64,000 nucleotides of DNA from Hyparrhenia diplandra (Eukaryota > Streptophyta > Magnoliopsida > Poales > Poaceae): assembly GCA_015847255.1 (NCBI GenBank), contig JADLZK010001962.1, positions 1 through 64,000 of the forward strand. Reading direction: 5' to 3'. Position 1 is the first letter of the stretch, and each line of letters starts with the position of its first letter. Both the position numbers and the translations under genes were made by a program. Positions 12,207-24,567 of the stretch are shown one piece after another. The notes beneath the pieces are model-generated. The model was given only the letters and a program-made list of their open reading frames with translations, was not told the DNA's origin and did no database searches.

Positions 12207-13648
12207 ATACACAAGACACGCCACCGGAGGAGCCTCGTCAAGAGCACAATACAGAGACACGTCAACAAAGTCTCGTTGAAACCCACAACCCCACACGCGA
12301 GAGGGATCCATCGGGGCATGCAGCCGCTATGGGCTGCTCTAGTCGACCTGATCGGCCTAGAGCTTCATCATTGTAGATTGATTTTGTAGATTGTGTAGTT
12401 GGATTACCTCAGTCGGTGTGATATTCTCATTTATACAGAGGAGTGGTCTTATCCTAGTAGGAAACCTTTCTCAAATGAAACCTAAGAGTTCCCCACAACA
12501 ATGGCAAGTGTAGAAACAGTAAAACTCAGTCTAGACTAGAAAGATTGGCCTAGCAGGTTTCAAAACCAACCTGCCCAATTTTTACGGACTAATGCACAAA
12601 ACCTTTCGAAAATCATAACTAATTCAGACAAACTCCAGATGAGGTGATCTATATACGTTTTTTGATCAGCTCAACTAGAGGAGCACAATGTCCATTCCTC
12701 AATTTGGAGATGGAAAATACGGCATAGCTAGTTTTGGAAACCAACTAAATCGGTTTTTGTTGGGTCAGCCCACGAATACCCGTTTTCTTCGTACAGACTC
12801 CAAACAAAGATTTATCCATATATTTATGTTTTTTATCCTTCAGTGAGAGAAATAGAATGGTGGAGTCCCTTGTGCCTTTTGACAAAGCATAGGTGATGTA
12901 CATCGATCAGAACTTTAGACATCTATTGGAAAGATGAGTTTAAGTGCTTACGATGAGGACAATCTTGGCTATCAATGGTTGATCTCAGGTGCTTCAATGG
13001 TAACATTAACATCTATAGGAGGTTGCCCTGGGTCTCCATCCCTGGTTCCATCCCTGCTTTATGAGCATTGTTCTAGTTCCAAGGTTGAGCAGACGCCACT
13101 ACGTACATCAAGGTGTAGAACAAGGCTTATCTGGAAGGCTTTCTCCTAGCTCCGTTTCGAGCTATGTCGGTGTGTTGAGAGGAGCAAACATGGCGGACAC
13201 TCAATGTATAACTTGATTCAGAAATTTCGAGGAAGAAGATGTGATGTGTTCTGTGAAGGCACAACAACCATGTCCATTTTTATAGGCAAAGCCACAAGGC
13301 AGGGTAGGTGGATTTAGCGATCAAGATCGAATATCCATGGCATCATGAGCATAACACAAAGGGTGAGAAAGATGGGCGCCTCAGATCCCCTAGCTTTCTT
13401 TAGCCTCATCTAAAACAGGACACGTCATCTAAAACAGGACACGATGGAGTGCAATACTGAATAGCTGAAGACCATCATCTCTTTAGGGTAGTAATTGATG
13501 GGTAAAGCAATCGACTCTCTTTAGGGTAGTAATTGATGGATACTGTTAGTGACTTAGTGTTATGGGCCCAACCACCTCACTGCCTGGAGAATAGCCTAAT
13601 ATATATAGGCCGCTGACCAAAGTTGTCGAAGAAAGAGCCCAACCCAGA

Positions 13649-13679
<31 letters not shown>

Positions 13680-13830
13680 GGCTAATACGATGGATCCATC
13701 CAGGGCTTAGAGGATGCTCCTGTTCCAAACCTCCTTCCCGTTGCTTCATGGCGTTTGCAACATTTGATTATTAGAAAAGTTTGATTTATGGTAAGATTGA
13801 AGTAACCTGCATTATCAAATGAAAGGATAG
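12207..13830. other. Intergenic repeats, no gene seen
   Basis: No conserved coding exon is visible. There are two local tandem duplications: a 19-bp unit (CATCTAAAACAGGACACG type) at 13406-13443, and a 23-bp unit (CTCTTTAGGGTAGTAATTG) at 13479-13501 and 13516-13538. A run of about 29 T lies at 13651-13679, the reverse complement of a poly(A) tail, and may mark an old minus-strand retroposon. Confidence 0.5.
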
Positions 13831-13959
13831 ATAGCTCTCAGATTCTCAAAAATGTACTTTTTGTGTAAAAAAACAATAGGAACATGATATAATTATTATT
13901 TTTCTTTGTTTTTTTTCTTTGGGGAAGAGTAATTTGATTTATTACATATGCGTGCCCGC

Positions 13960-16900
13960 TCAAAATGCGTTCGCCCAAATCAGACTCACTGGGAAGTTGA
14001 CGGCCGCCAGCGCTCCACAGAGCCCAAAGGAGGCAGCCGCACTGACTCTGAACGCCATTCTCCCTCTGTCCTTCCTCAACAGCATTGCCTCGTATACTGG
14101 CAAGTTGACGGCCGCCAGCGCTCCACAGAGCACAATCTGAAGACAATACACGCTCAGGCAGCTCGTGCCCCCGCAGCCACTCGCCAGAACCCGGCTCCAG
14201 CCCGCCGGCCAGGCACACGACGATGAGCAACGCGGTGGCCGCGACGATCACGAGCTCGGGGAAGCCGACGAGTCCCCGAACTCCATGAGTTCCTGCTCGT
14301 ATCTCCTGGACTGGTCTTCGTCGGTTACTTTTTGGGGTGATGGCGAACGCCATGGCCGATAGTCCGAGCAGCCTCGAGACGGTGTCGGTCATGGCGAAGA
14401 GGTAGGACGTCGTTCGTTTGATGATCCACATCCTCTGCCCGTTCCACCACCCTCTCAGCGTGACCCCGGAGCTCAGTGCCTCGAAGAGGCTGTACATGTA
14501 CGTCGCGGCTGACACGTAGACGAACGGGATGCACCATGGACTTGAGATCTGAATGACACATTATCAGAATGCGATCGATAGATAGGAGTAGGCAAAACAA
14601 CAGAGCATCAGAATCATCACCTCTGGGAACAAAGGGATGCCCTTGAGGAGACCAAGTGATGGGACGATGACGTAGTACAGCGTAGGCAACGAGCTTGGAG
14701 CCCACAGACCGTAGATACAGTACCCCAGCTGCAGCGGCAGCTTGATCTTTCCATGCCCAAACAACACCGGACAGTACCTCGACAGCAGAATGGACAAGTT
14801 GCCCTCGCCGAACCTCCTGTGCTGCAGCAGCGTCTGAGCAAGCGTCGTCGGAGCGAGGCCCAGGAACGCCTTCCTCGGCGGGTTGAAGTAGACCGACGCC
14901 CACCCTCTGCACTGGATCGCCAACCCGGTGATGACGTCCTCCACCGGGCAACCGTATTTTACGCCCATCTCACGCCCCCACTGCGTCTTGCCTGCCTCGT
15001 AGGCGCAGGTCGCTACATACTTGGCTTCCTCTTCGATCTCGTCGTCGATGTGTTTTTGAGGTTTTGCTGCTGTGACAATCTCTGTGGCATCCCAATCTTG
15101 CTTGTAGTCTTCAGTGAAGCTTCTTCCACAGAGGACTTCCCTTCTATGGAAGCATCCGGTACCGATATACGCGGGGCCACCCACACCGTCCATTCCACAT
15201 AGCTCTACCTACATATTTTAATTTGACAGATATATAGATCTATGAAATAAATAATGTACTTCATCTTGTATACATGTCAAGGTTCACAAGTCATATCGTA
15301 GTAGTAGGTAACTTAAAAATTGTATGTAACTTGTTTGGTTGCACTGAAACTGAACCGACCTCGTTGATGACATTGAGGGAGTTACCATATACGTCGTTCT
15401 TGGTCAAGTTGGTGTAGTTCTGGGGGTACTGCACAAACCCAACCTTGTGGCCCATTTCTTCATCCATGAAGAAACACAGCGCATCTCTGATGGAATCGCT
15501 GTTGTTGGAGTAGACGTCGCAGTCCACGTTCAGGATGACAGGGCTGTTGCTTATCACCGACGACACCCTTATCTGAATTTCAGTACAACATACAATGCCA
15601 TAAAGAAATGTACGTTCAGTGGTACCAAGATCAGGACGACACATTCAATTTGTTTTGACACAACACGTACAAACTTCGTCACGTTTCGCGCCTGGATTGG
15701 TAAATATATTGATGTCGATCTATTAGCCTTAATATTGTTATTAAGATGACAGTAGTAGTACTTATTTTTAGGATTAGGATATTTTTGTTGCTAGCTATAT
15801 CTTGGTACTATAGACGATACGAAACATATAAGCATGTTGATGATAAAAATGTGAAGCGCACGCATGCATTCCAGAGTAAAAAGGCTGATGACGCGATGAG
15901 TTCACCAGAGCGTTCATCGCCCCGGCCTTGAAGTTATGGTGATGGTGAGGCCTCTTCTCGCGCGCCACGTACACCAATGTTGGTAGCCTGCTTCCTCCGT
16001 TGTCAACTACGCTCCCATCCTTCCCGTCGATCAAAACCTATCATGCAGGGGATTCAAATGTTAATCTGGGTGGTGTGAATCTCTGACACACACACACACA
16101 AAAAAAGGTATTGTATATTATATATGTTGATGATCATCGAAAGTATTTAGCGTCTTTGTTTTTATTTTATTTTTTCGGAACAGAATTAAAGAACACAACC
16201 AAGAACTATACGTACTACCAGCTTTTGAGTGTTTGACAAACATAAACCACCTGAACAATGGGCTGGTGATTTTTTGCGAGGTAACTTGTGAAGAATCCCA
16301 CTCGTGAAAACCCTTATGCATTGCCTTGATTTCTTCAGGAACCTTGGCCAGCATGACCGCAGAATTGACGCGCTCGGTCATTTCCTTGTACGACTCCTGC
16401 TCATGCATCGACCAAGAACACATGGATCAGTACAGTGTTGATGTCGATCGATGCCTGCACATGCAGCTATCTCTATAGTTATTAGCACCATCAATTGCTA
16501 CAGTAGAAGTATGGGCTCTGGGCTCCAGCAAAAACACGCTGTACGTACGTAGCCAGCGGCATTCACTGTTGCTTCAAACCGGCCTCGGCCAGCTCCCAAG
16601 GAACAAGAACAACATCCAGATGAAATGAAAACAAGGCATGCGTATTTTTATTTACCTTGACTAGTGACCATTCTTCGTCGCTGCACAACAACGCACCTGC
16701 AGCACGAAGCTCATTACCATCGGTCTCCGAGAAGTAAGCGGCCGGTGACCTCGGCTCGATGCTGTGTCTCCTGCAGAAGGGCAGCCAGAGCTTGGCGAAC
16801 CGGGACGCCTCCCACAGAGCGTAGAACGTGACGGCCGAGCACCCGTCGTCGGAGAGGTAGACGCTCAGCTTGTCAGCCGGGTAGTTGTACGCCATGACCG

Positions 16901-19900
16901 ACAGCACCGCGGAGGCCCATGATTGGTGGCTCCGACCGCGGGTCCGCGGTGCAGACGAAGATGTCCACGCAAGGGAGCTGCTTGTCGCCGTACCTGTAAA
17001 CCATTCCATATGCATCATGCATGGAAGCTACATTAATTACGTTAATTAGAGAGAACCTGAACATGCAGAACAGATGCCATTTAATATGAACTCCTTGAGC
17101 AGCTAGCCGCAAGGTAATACGTATTCTTCGGATGTATCTCTGATGCTTTCAGTCAAAAACAAAAAGACTGTTCATGTCAAAACACAAGACAGTTCATTTC
17201 ATTTATATGGGGATATCATCTTTATACTCTTCTTCTTCTTCTTCGAGAACTTAATTATAAGGTATAAATTCTTCGGGTATCTTCTTCATAGTTAAGTTCT
17301 TCATCTAAGGCCCACATGTCAGAAGAACGAAAAAAAAAAAAAAAAAAACCCTCTTCTTCTCCCTCCAACGGCGCAGAACGCCCTGTGGTAGGTGGGCACG
17401 TGGCCTCATTGCCGATGATGGCGCGCAGCCTCGCAGGGCCGGCCGGGCATGACCTTGCGGCCATGGCACGCGGCGATGGGGCGGGTCAAGAAGGAACGCG
17501 ACGTGGATAAACGCGAATGAAACAAATCGAACCGTGCATTTTTCCACCTAACAGCAGACTTGCAAAGTGGTGGGAAATTTCTCCCGAGTCCACAAAACAT
17601 GGAGTTGGTGGAGCACCCTGAGGCACTCCACGAAATCCATGGATTTAGCCTGCTTCATCATTTTTTTTAGAGCAGATCCACGACGGGGTTGCTAAGACCG
17701 TTTGGCTGGAAAAACTCGAGAAAGTAGAGCTGGATTTTAGGATCTGGGAGCTATGTGGAGCTCGCGGTGTTTGTTGGTTACAAGTGGTTGTGACTAACGG
17801 GATTTTGCTGCAAACAATTGCATTTTAGTTAGTCGCAACTGAATTCGAAACCGTCACTCACGGGCGTCCGGACGGCCGGACGCACCATTCGTGGCCCACG
17901 CACCAATCCGGCCCACCGAATCGACTCGCACGGCACGGTGGAAAGAAATTACTCAACCAACGCACTTGTCCTCATCTGCTCCCTTGTGCTCTCTCATCCT
18001 CATCCCATCATGGTCGCGGATTCGCCCGGCGCTTCTATGGCCTCCGGTCTTCGCCACCGACCTGCTTCAGGCTTTACCGACTTGGTGAAGTCTATGCTCC
18101 TAGGGGCCGGCTCTGGAGCCTTGGGTCTCGCGGTCGCGGCGGCACGCCCTTGGCGGACGCCGCGGGCTTGGCGTCGAGTCGTGGTCATGGAGTCGCCGGC
18201 CGCGGGGGTGCGTATGCGCTGGGGAGAGGTCCTTGCCGAAGATTCTCATGCATCCCTCGCGTGGCGGGGGCGGCACAACAGCAAGGGCGGTATGGATTGC
18301 GCGCACTGTCTCGGAGTCTCACGGGCGGGGCACGACGGAGCCGAGCTACATGTTGTTGAGGCGGAGGGGATAGTCGGCTCCCTGCGCCGCCCCCGCCTCC
18401 CATCTACCGAGGTCAGGTCCCAAGTGCCCGCCCGTCGCGCCCTTCCCACACCCACCGGCAGCGCCGACGACATCCTTTTTCTTACTTTCCCTCCAATGTT
18501 TCAATTGTTTATTTCAATTGTTTCAGTTGTTTGAGCGGCATGTTTCAACTGAACCATATGTATGTTGCAAAAGTAGATCGAGTATTTCACATGTTTCGAG
18601 GAGATACGTTGCGGTGTTCAAAACGGGGGTGTATCAAACTACCAACTAGTGAATTTGTGTTGCGTGCTCTCTAAACCGGATGGTGATGCAAGAAGAACAC
18701 AAGATATTTATCTTTGGTTTAGGCCAAGGAATACCCTACGTCCGGTGTCTTTGCGGAGATTGCATTATCTTGCACCAGGGTGCTCATAGCCAGTGGCGGA
18801 CCCAAGGGGCAAGGGGTCCACCAGCCCCTGTGGCCCGTGTGTCATACAAGGTACGAGCAGGCAGCAGGGAGTCGATCGTGGACGTCGCCAGGCTGTCGGC
18901 TTCCCGCAGTCCCGCACCAAGCAAAGGCCCAGCCCAGGACTCCATTCTCCGTTCCGCACCATGCAAATAGGCCCAGACTGGGGAGTTGACGCCGCTATCG
19001 CCTATCGCCAATTCGCCAAGCTCGCGTCGACGCGCCAATCGTGTACGGCTGGACGCCGTCAAGTCGTCGACGTATGCCTCGGCGGATCGGCATTGCGGCA
19101 CCAAGCAGACGATCGGCGATCACGTGATAGGTGAAGGTGATCCTCCCGCATCTCCAGTTCATTAGTTTTTAATTTAAATAGTATTGTAAGTCTCTCATAT
19201 CACTATATTTTGAGGTATTTTTTCCCACTTGAACAACTTATATTAAGATTTAACGTCGTTCTACCGAATTATAATATGGTTTTACTGATATGTATTAAAA
19301 ATCGGTGCACCTTTGTGCTCAAAAGTTGGGTCCTTGTTGCCGTAGCAAGGGTTACAAGCGGTGAGAGAGGGATATTTCCCAAGTCTCGAGAGAGTAATTG
19401 AGGCTAAAAGCAAAGAATGAGAGGGTCGGGGAGACTGGAGCGTGTGCTCTGCCCCACGATAGGGACTGGCCTGCCCTTTTATAACCAAAGGGTGAAGGCG
19501 GCAAAGGGCGAAGTTAGAGAGACTAGAGGGGGTGCGTTTAACTTGTGGGTGCATAGAAGTTTTCCAAGGGGGTGCATATATGGTGAAATTTCAGACATAA
19601 ACACTGTTTTTAAAATTTTGGAGGGTGTATTTGCAACCCCCCCAATCAACACATAGCTTCGCCCTGAAGGCAGGTTACAATTACCGTGGTAAGAGGTAAA
19701 GGATAAAAGGCAAAACATGAGATGGAGATGGCCTTGTTCATGAGCAGGGCAGGCAGGGGGGCAGGAGGGCGACGGCCGGGGCCCATGGAGCTGGGGGCCC
19801 AAGAACATGTACGTAATTAGTACATATAATTTCCTATTTGGCATAATAAGCCTTCGAAAGCCCATGACAATGTACAAAACTGTCGTAGGAAAGCCTTTCA

Positions 19901-22301
19901 GGAACCCATCACCGAGTAAAGCTAGCACCTAGCGCAGGCATGATTCGATGTTTTTCATTTCGTTTCCTGTCGCCGCCGCAACTCTGGCACCCTGCCTACC
20001 TTTGTACGCCGATGCTGATCTAGTTTCTAGGCCCTGCCTGCATATCGATCGACGGCCGGCAATCATGAGCATGGGCTGTCCTTCCTCTTCCCCGTTGATC
20101 TGCATGGGAACCATGTGGTGGCGTCGTGGCCGGTTGTCCTCCATGCCGTGGGGGCTGTTTATAGGTGCTGTAGAGAATATATTCCTTTTTCCTGCCATCG
20201 AACGTGGCCGGCGTCCGGTCATTCTCTGACATGCTGCTGGCTCCTCTTGTGTGGTGAACGTCACGGTGAGAGTCAGTTCAAACAGCGGGGTCGGAGACGA
20301 ACCCAGTCATCGAGGCGAGATTGGGCTGGCTAGACGTCGGATACATGTGTTCATACACGTACACGTATACGTGTATAGGCTGGCTTTGCTTGCCTCCCTG
20401 TGTCATTGACGTGGACTCCTTGCTTGCTTGCTTAGCCTCGTACATCTTCATGCATGCATATATCTATATATACATATACATGCCTTGGTCGTCCTCGGGC
20501 ATGGGGCAGCCATGGGCAAGTTCGTAGAGCTCGGCGGGCGCGCGGCGTGGCATGGGCGATCTCGGCGAGCGGCACGTCTTCTGGTGGAGTAGCTGAGCGT
20601 GCGGCGGCCTTGACAGGCGAGTGCGGTCGGTGCCCATGCGAGCGAGTGTGCGGCGGGCTCGGCGTTGCTGCTGCTCGGCAAGGCGTGCGACATCGAGGGG
20701 CCTCGGCGAGCATCGTGCGAGCAGCCTTGGCGTGGTTTTGCGTTGGGGTTTGTTTGGTTAATATTCTCCACCTATCCCCGCTGAGGATTAGGCGGGCTTT
20801 TATCACGTTAATTTGGTACCCTTAATTATGAGACCCGACAATACGTTTCATCGATGTTTCGAAGGGATGTTTAAGTGTTTCAACTGGTTTCGGTCGTGTG
20901 TTTTCATAGTGTTATTTTTAGAAAGGACATTTTCATAGTGTTATCAGATTGAAGTTTCAAGTGTTTCAACAATTTCGTGTGGTTCAAAAAAAAAAAAAAA
21001 CTATCTTTGTGTACATGTTTCATCAAAAAAGTAGATCGGGTGCTTTTCTTCTTCTTCCACTTTTTTCCTGCTACATGCTGCTACCATGGTAGAGAGGAGC
21101 TCGAGCTGGAGCCACCTCATGGCTGGGCGGCGCCGCCGGGGTCCGTGGGCAGACGGGGCAGGGGGGAGCCAGATGTGCAAGCAGGCAGGCGAGGGCAGGT
21201 GTGGCAGATCCAGTGGGCCAGGAAAGGGAGGCAGGGGGCGTGCGCCCGAACTGAATTGCCACAAGGCCCACAAGTTCCTGGCCTCTAAGGCTTGGTCGAT
21301 GGATATCGAATGGCACAAAGGATGTTTGTGAAGGCCAAGGACACATTAGTAGACTTGGTGGTTGGAGACATTCGTATATATTAGGTGAGTTCCAAAGCAT
21401 TCATTTATCTTGAGTTAGTACGAGCGAGAGCATTTTGAATGCACAAGAGTCTACTAAGTTCAGTCAAGACCAAGGCATTATGTACGTGGGTCTCAATTGA
21501 ATTAGCTTTAAGTTAAGAATGCAATCTTGTGAATTAAGTATAACAAGAACCAACAAAAATGTAAAATAAAAGAAAAAGAGGTGAAAACCCAGGCCCGGAT
21601 GCAGTGTTTTGTATTGCTAAATTTTCTGACCGATCCAGCGCGTGTTACATCATCCGACACGCATGATCGAAGTTTTGCTTTTGCCCAGCCCACCTCCAAC
21701 TCGATCTCATCGCGATTTGCATTGCGACTGCCAGAACTTTGGGTAATATTTTCGATGGGATTAATTATTCCCGCGGCCTACCTAATCCGCAACCGCGATG
21801 CACAACGACACTAGCTCGATCTTGCAGTGTTCCTTCGACGTACGCCGCGCCTCATGTAACCAAACTACCCCGTTCTAGGCTCATCCGACATGCCAGCCTA
21901 GCTAGCTTTTGCCGATGCACGGTGCACACGGTAGGACAACACATGTTGATGATCACTGGGATGATCAAGTGCGAGGGGAAGAAGCGCAAGACGGTCAAAC
22001 CTGGCGGCGAGCCTGTCCCGGAAGGCGCGGCGGCGGACGGGGCGCCACCGCACGGACTGCGCGACGACCCAGCAGAGGCCGAACCACAGCTCCGCCGCGA
22101 GCATCCCCAGCCACAGCCACGCCTCGCTGACTGCGTGGCCGGTGGAGGATGAGCTGCCGCCGGCGCCGGCGGCCCTAGTCAGCACGCCGGCCGCCCGGCA
22201 GTAGAGCACCAGGCATATCCCCACGGACACCGTGACGGCGTAGACCCCGTTCAAGGCCCTCGCCCTGCCCCGAACCTCTCGGTGGCGAACAGCCTCGCCA
22301 T
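13960..22301 (-). CDS. CslE: Cellulose synthase-like protein, CslE family (frame breaks)
   Basis: Glycosyltransferase family 2, multi-pass Golgi/plasma-membrane protein; the CslE product is not firmly known. Seven exons on the minus strand: 22001-22301, 16656-16993, 16251-16396, 15906-16037, 15360-15572, 14621-15208, 13960-14548, all with GT/AG borders. ATG is at 22301, stop at 13960-13962, about 768 codons, normal for CslE. Exon 1 has the N-terminal membrane segments (WLWLGMLAAELWFGL). Exon 2 holds the first catalytic Asp (LSDDGCSAVTFYALWEA), exon 5 the DxD (NVDCDVYSN), exon 6 the third Asp (VEDVITG) and the QxxRW-type motif as QHRRF, as is usual in CslE. Exon 7 has the C-terminal membrane helices. 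One-base frame breaks occur near 22275, 16915, 14331, 14264 and 14200. Conservation is otherwise high, so sequence error or a recent pseudogene are both possible. The very C-terminus is altered by an internal duplication. Confidence 0.85.
13988..14131 (-). repeat. In-frame 36-bp direct repeat in the CslE last exon
   Basis: 13988-14023 and 14096-14131 are identical except for one base and are 108 bp apart, exactly 36 codons. Both encode LCGALAAVN(L/F)PV on the minus strand. The second translated copy replaces the usual C-terminal hydrophobic helix of CslE proteins and leads to a short novel tail ending IWANAF. Confidence 0.8.
16994..22000 (-). other. CslE intron 1, enlarged by repeats
   Basis: About 5.0 kb lies between the exon 1 donor (CCAG|GTTTGACC at 22001/22000) and the exon 2 acceptor (TTTACAG at 16994-17000). 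It contains a poly(A) run (17331-17348), GC-rich transposon-like blocks at 17880-18480 and 20480-20780 (each followed by repeated 'tgtttcaa' words), and a hAT-like element. No other gene was recognised inside. Confidence 0.7.
18790..19666. mobile_element. hAT-like non-autonomous element in CslE intron 1
   Basis: The left end CAGTGGCGGACCCAAGGGG and the right end ...CATAGCTTCGCCCTG form short imperfect inverted repeats (CAGTGGCGGA against CAGGGCGAAG). Both flank G- or C-rich runs (GGGGTCCACCAGCCCC; CAACCCCCCCAATC), a layout common in grass hAT derivatives. No transposase frame and no clear 8-bp duplication were found. Confidence 0.45.
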
Positions 22302-22819
22302 GTCTCACGAGTCCGTGACTCTGTTGGTTCTAGGCTGCTATGAGCTTTGATCGATTGACCATTGGTATAGTTCTAGGCTGGTATGATGAGCTTATGACTC
22401 GACGCATCCATTGATCCATGCCAATAAATAATACGCCATACACCACCCCGCGATGACTATGGTGTCGCGAAACCAAATGATGTGGACCCGTATTTTTTTC
22501 TTTATGAATTGAAAAACAGATCAGCTCCTTCAGTCGGATTTAGATCGGCTGACTTCACCGCGACTGACGTGTGGCTGCAGTCAGGAAAATCAAACCGTCC
22601 ACTCCCATCCTACGGCTATAGCAGACGCAGAAGGCTTGCAGCTATTTGGTCCTCGGCCCATGAAGAGACGGCCTATTTGTGCGCCTCTTTTTTTCTTCTT
22701 TTGCCGACCATGCCGCCGTCGACCACGGCGCCGAGATTCGCCACTGATCCCTCCATCTCCATGCCCGTCGCACCTGTGGACAACAGCGAGCCGGCACCGC
22801 TCTCGGCTCCGTCGCCACC

Positions 22820-23224
22820 ACTTTACATAACTTTGTGTCACTTGTTCCGCGATGGGGTACGGCAGGGCCGTAGGCTCCCGTACGAACCCTACGTGGCTAC
22901 TTCTCATTGGAGCGCGAGTGCCAGGGGGAACAGTCCGAACGGACCCTTCCGTCGTGCGTTGCCCGCTCGGCTCAGTACGGCATCGCGCGCGGCCAGGCTC
23001 CGTCCATCTGATCGTGACTTGGTTTCCGGGCGAATCAGCAGCAGCCACGTAAGGGTCCGTACGGACGGTAGCGTACGACCCCATTAATTTACTCAGTCCG
23101 GTGGCCAGGCATTGTGGTGTTTGAGGGCCTATTTAATTTGAATCTTTTGTTGTAAAAAAACCTATAAATTTAAACCACTTTGGTTCTTAAGGCTTGGAGC
23201 AAGTGACACAAAGTTATGTAAAGT
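22820..23224. repeat. Perfect 25-bp inverted repeat pair
   Basis: 22820-22844 and 23200-23224 are exact reverse complements (core CAAGTGACACAAAGTTATGT), separated by 355 bp. The right arm lies inside a MITE-like AT-rich stretch, the left arm in GC-rich DNA. Confidence 0.8.
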
Positions 23225-23350
23225 TTAGCTAACCTCACGAAAACGAGATTAGTTTATTAGACCAAAAAAGTAAGCTTAAGTGGTCTAAAGTTTAGCTCTT
23301 AAACTTTTGTCAACTAAACTTAGACTATAAATAAAATCCAAACAGTCTTA
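23124..23350. mobile_element. Possible MITE
   Basis: The stretch starts GGGCCTATTTAATTTG and ends AAATCCAAACAGTCTTA. It is AT-rich with internal complementary words (AAGTTTAGCT, AGTTTAGCTC), like degenerate Tourist-type elements. No target duplication was confirmed. Confidence 0.35.
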
Positions 23351-23829
23351 GCCTTACTAGCAAACGTGCTCATATGTTAAAACGCGATTCAATACACCTT
23401 TGGATCGACTTCTTCACTCACAATTGTTAATTAAGAGCTGTTTCAAACATGCCATGGTATTAGCTAAAAATTGTTCGCGGGCCAGGAGATGGATCGGACG
23501 CGGTCCAGACGGGTCCCCTGCCAGCAGAGGCTGCGAGTCGATTCTCCAAACGGATACGTCCGGCGTACGCCTGGACCGGTTGGGAGAGGACGTCCTTGGA
23601 CGCGACACGAGCACGCTCACCTGCTGCCCTGTGTTGTTGGGTTCACAGACCCTCGGATTCTTACACCCTGCTCTGCTCTGCACCATGTACCAGGCTACCA
23701 GATGATGATTGTTGGTGCATCTGTCGCGCCTGAACCAGATGGCTTGCTGGGTCTGTAAAATATATGTCATCACGTCACGCCACAGGAATATATGATCAAT
23801 CAATCGTTCGCGGGCAAAAATTGTCCAGA

Positions 23830-24009
23830 CTTGTCAATTTTCCTTTGCTGAATAGTTTCTTCAATCGGTGGCCAGCCTTGTCAATTTTCCTTTGCTGAAT
23901 AGTTTCTTCAATCGGTGGCCAGCCTTGTCAATTTTCAGTATAATTGGTGCATAATTTTGTGAATAGTTTCTTCAATCGGTGGCCAGCCTTGTCAATTTTC
24001 CTTTGCTGC
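23830..24009 (+). repeat. 47-bp minisatellite, about 3.5 copies
   Basis: The unit begins CTTGTCAATTTTCCTTTGCT and ends TCGGTGGCCAGC. Copies start at 23830, 23877, 23924 (with a diverged middle) and 23988 (partial). Confidence 0.9.
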
Positions 24010-24244
24010 CAAGCGATACTTTTAAGAAGCACTAATTCGTACTTCAGGGTAGATACTGCTTGCATTCTTTTTTCCTATGCATGCTAGGTGTTCTAAGCAA
24101 CATGCTGCGTACAGTTTGGACATTCTCTGGTTATTCAATGATACTTCCAATGTTCAGACACATGCCAAATCCATGTGCATAGACTATACTCTGAAAAATA
24201 CTTCCACAACATCATAAACTTATGGAGATGGAGACATTGGAGAA

Positions 24245-24329
24245 TAATAATGTCCAAAACTGAGTACTTCTGACTGGAAGAGTACAATAATAGTGTCCAA
24301 AACTGAGTACTTCTGACTGGAAGAGTACA
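24245..24329 (+). repeat. Tandem duplication of about 42 bp
   Basis: GTCCAAAACTGAGTACTTCT followed by GACTGGAAGAGTACA occurs at 24252 and again at 24294 without change. Confidence 0.9.
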
Positions 24330-24567
24330 TTTTTGCATTTTGCCTGATCAATGTATCTACATTATTTATTCTCTCGGTCTTTCTCCAAGAGACCGGATGA
24401 AGCCTATGTTTACCATGCTGAACCGAAATTCTGACCATGGACTTCAGAGCTTCATTCTCAGACTGCTGTCACAGTGGTCGTTATATCCATAGGGTCATCG
24501 ATCTGTAACGCATTCAGATTTAGAGAAACCATAAAGCAGATACACGGGTGTTTTAGATTCTTCTGAA

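Larger units (their letters stand above)
22302..24567. other. Upstream region of CslE; repeats, no gene seen
   Basis: This spans the presumptive CslE promoter side (22302-22500), a GC-rich block with open frames on both strands but no recognised domain (22560-23090), a MITE-like stretch, and two minisatellites. No conserved exon was recognised. Confidence 0.5.

Noticed and set aside
13838..14515. A 225-codon minus-strand frame as an independent protein.
   Set aside because: It is CslE exon 7 read partly out of frame after one-base breaks.
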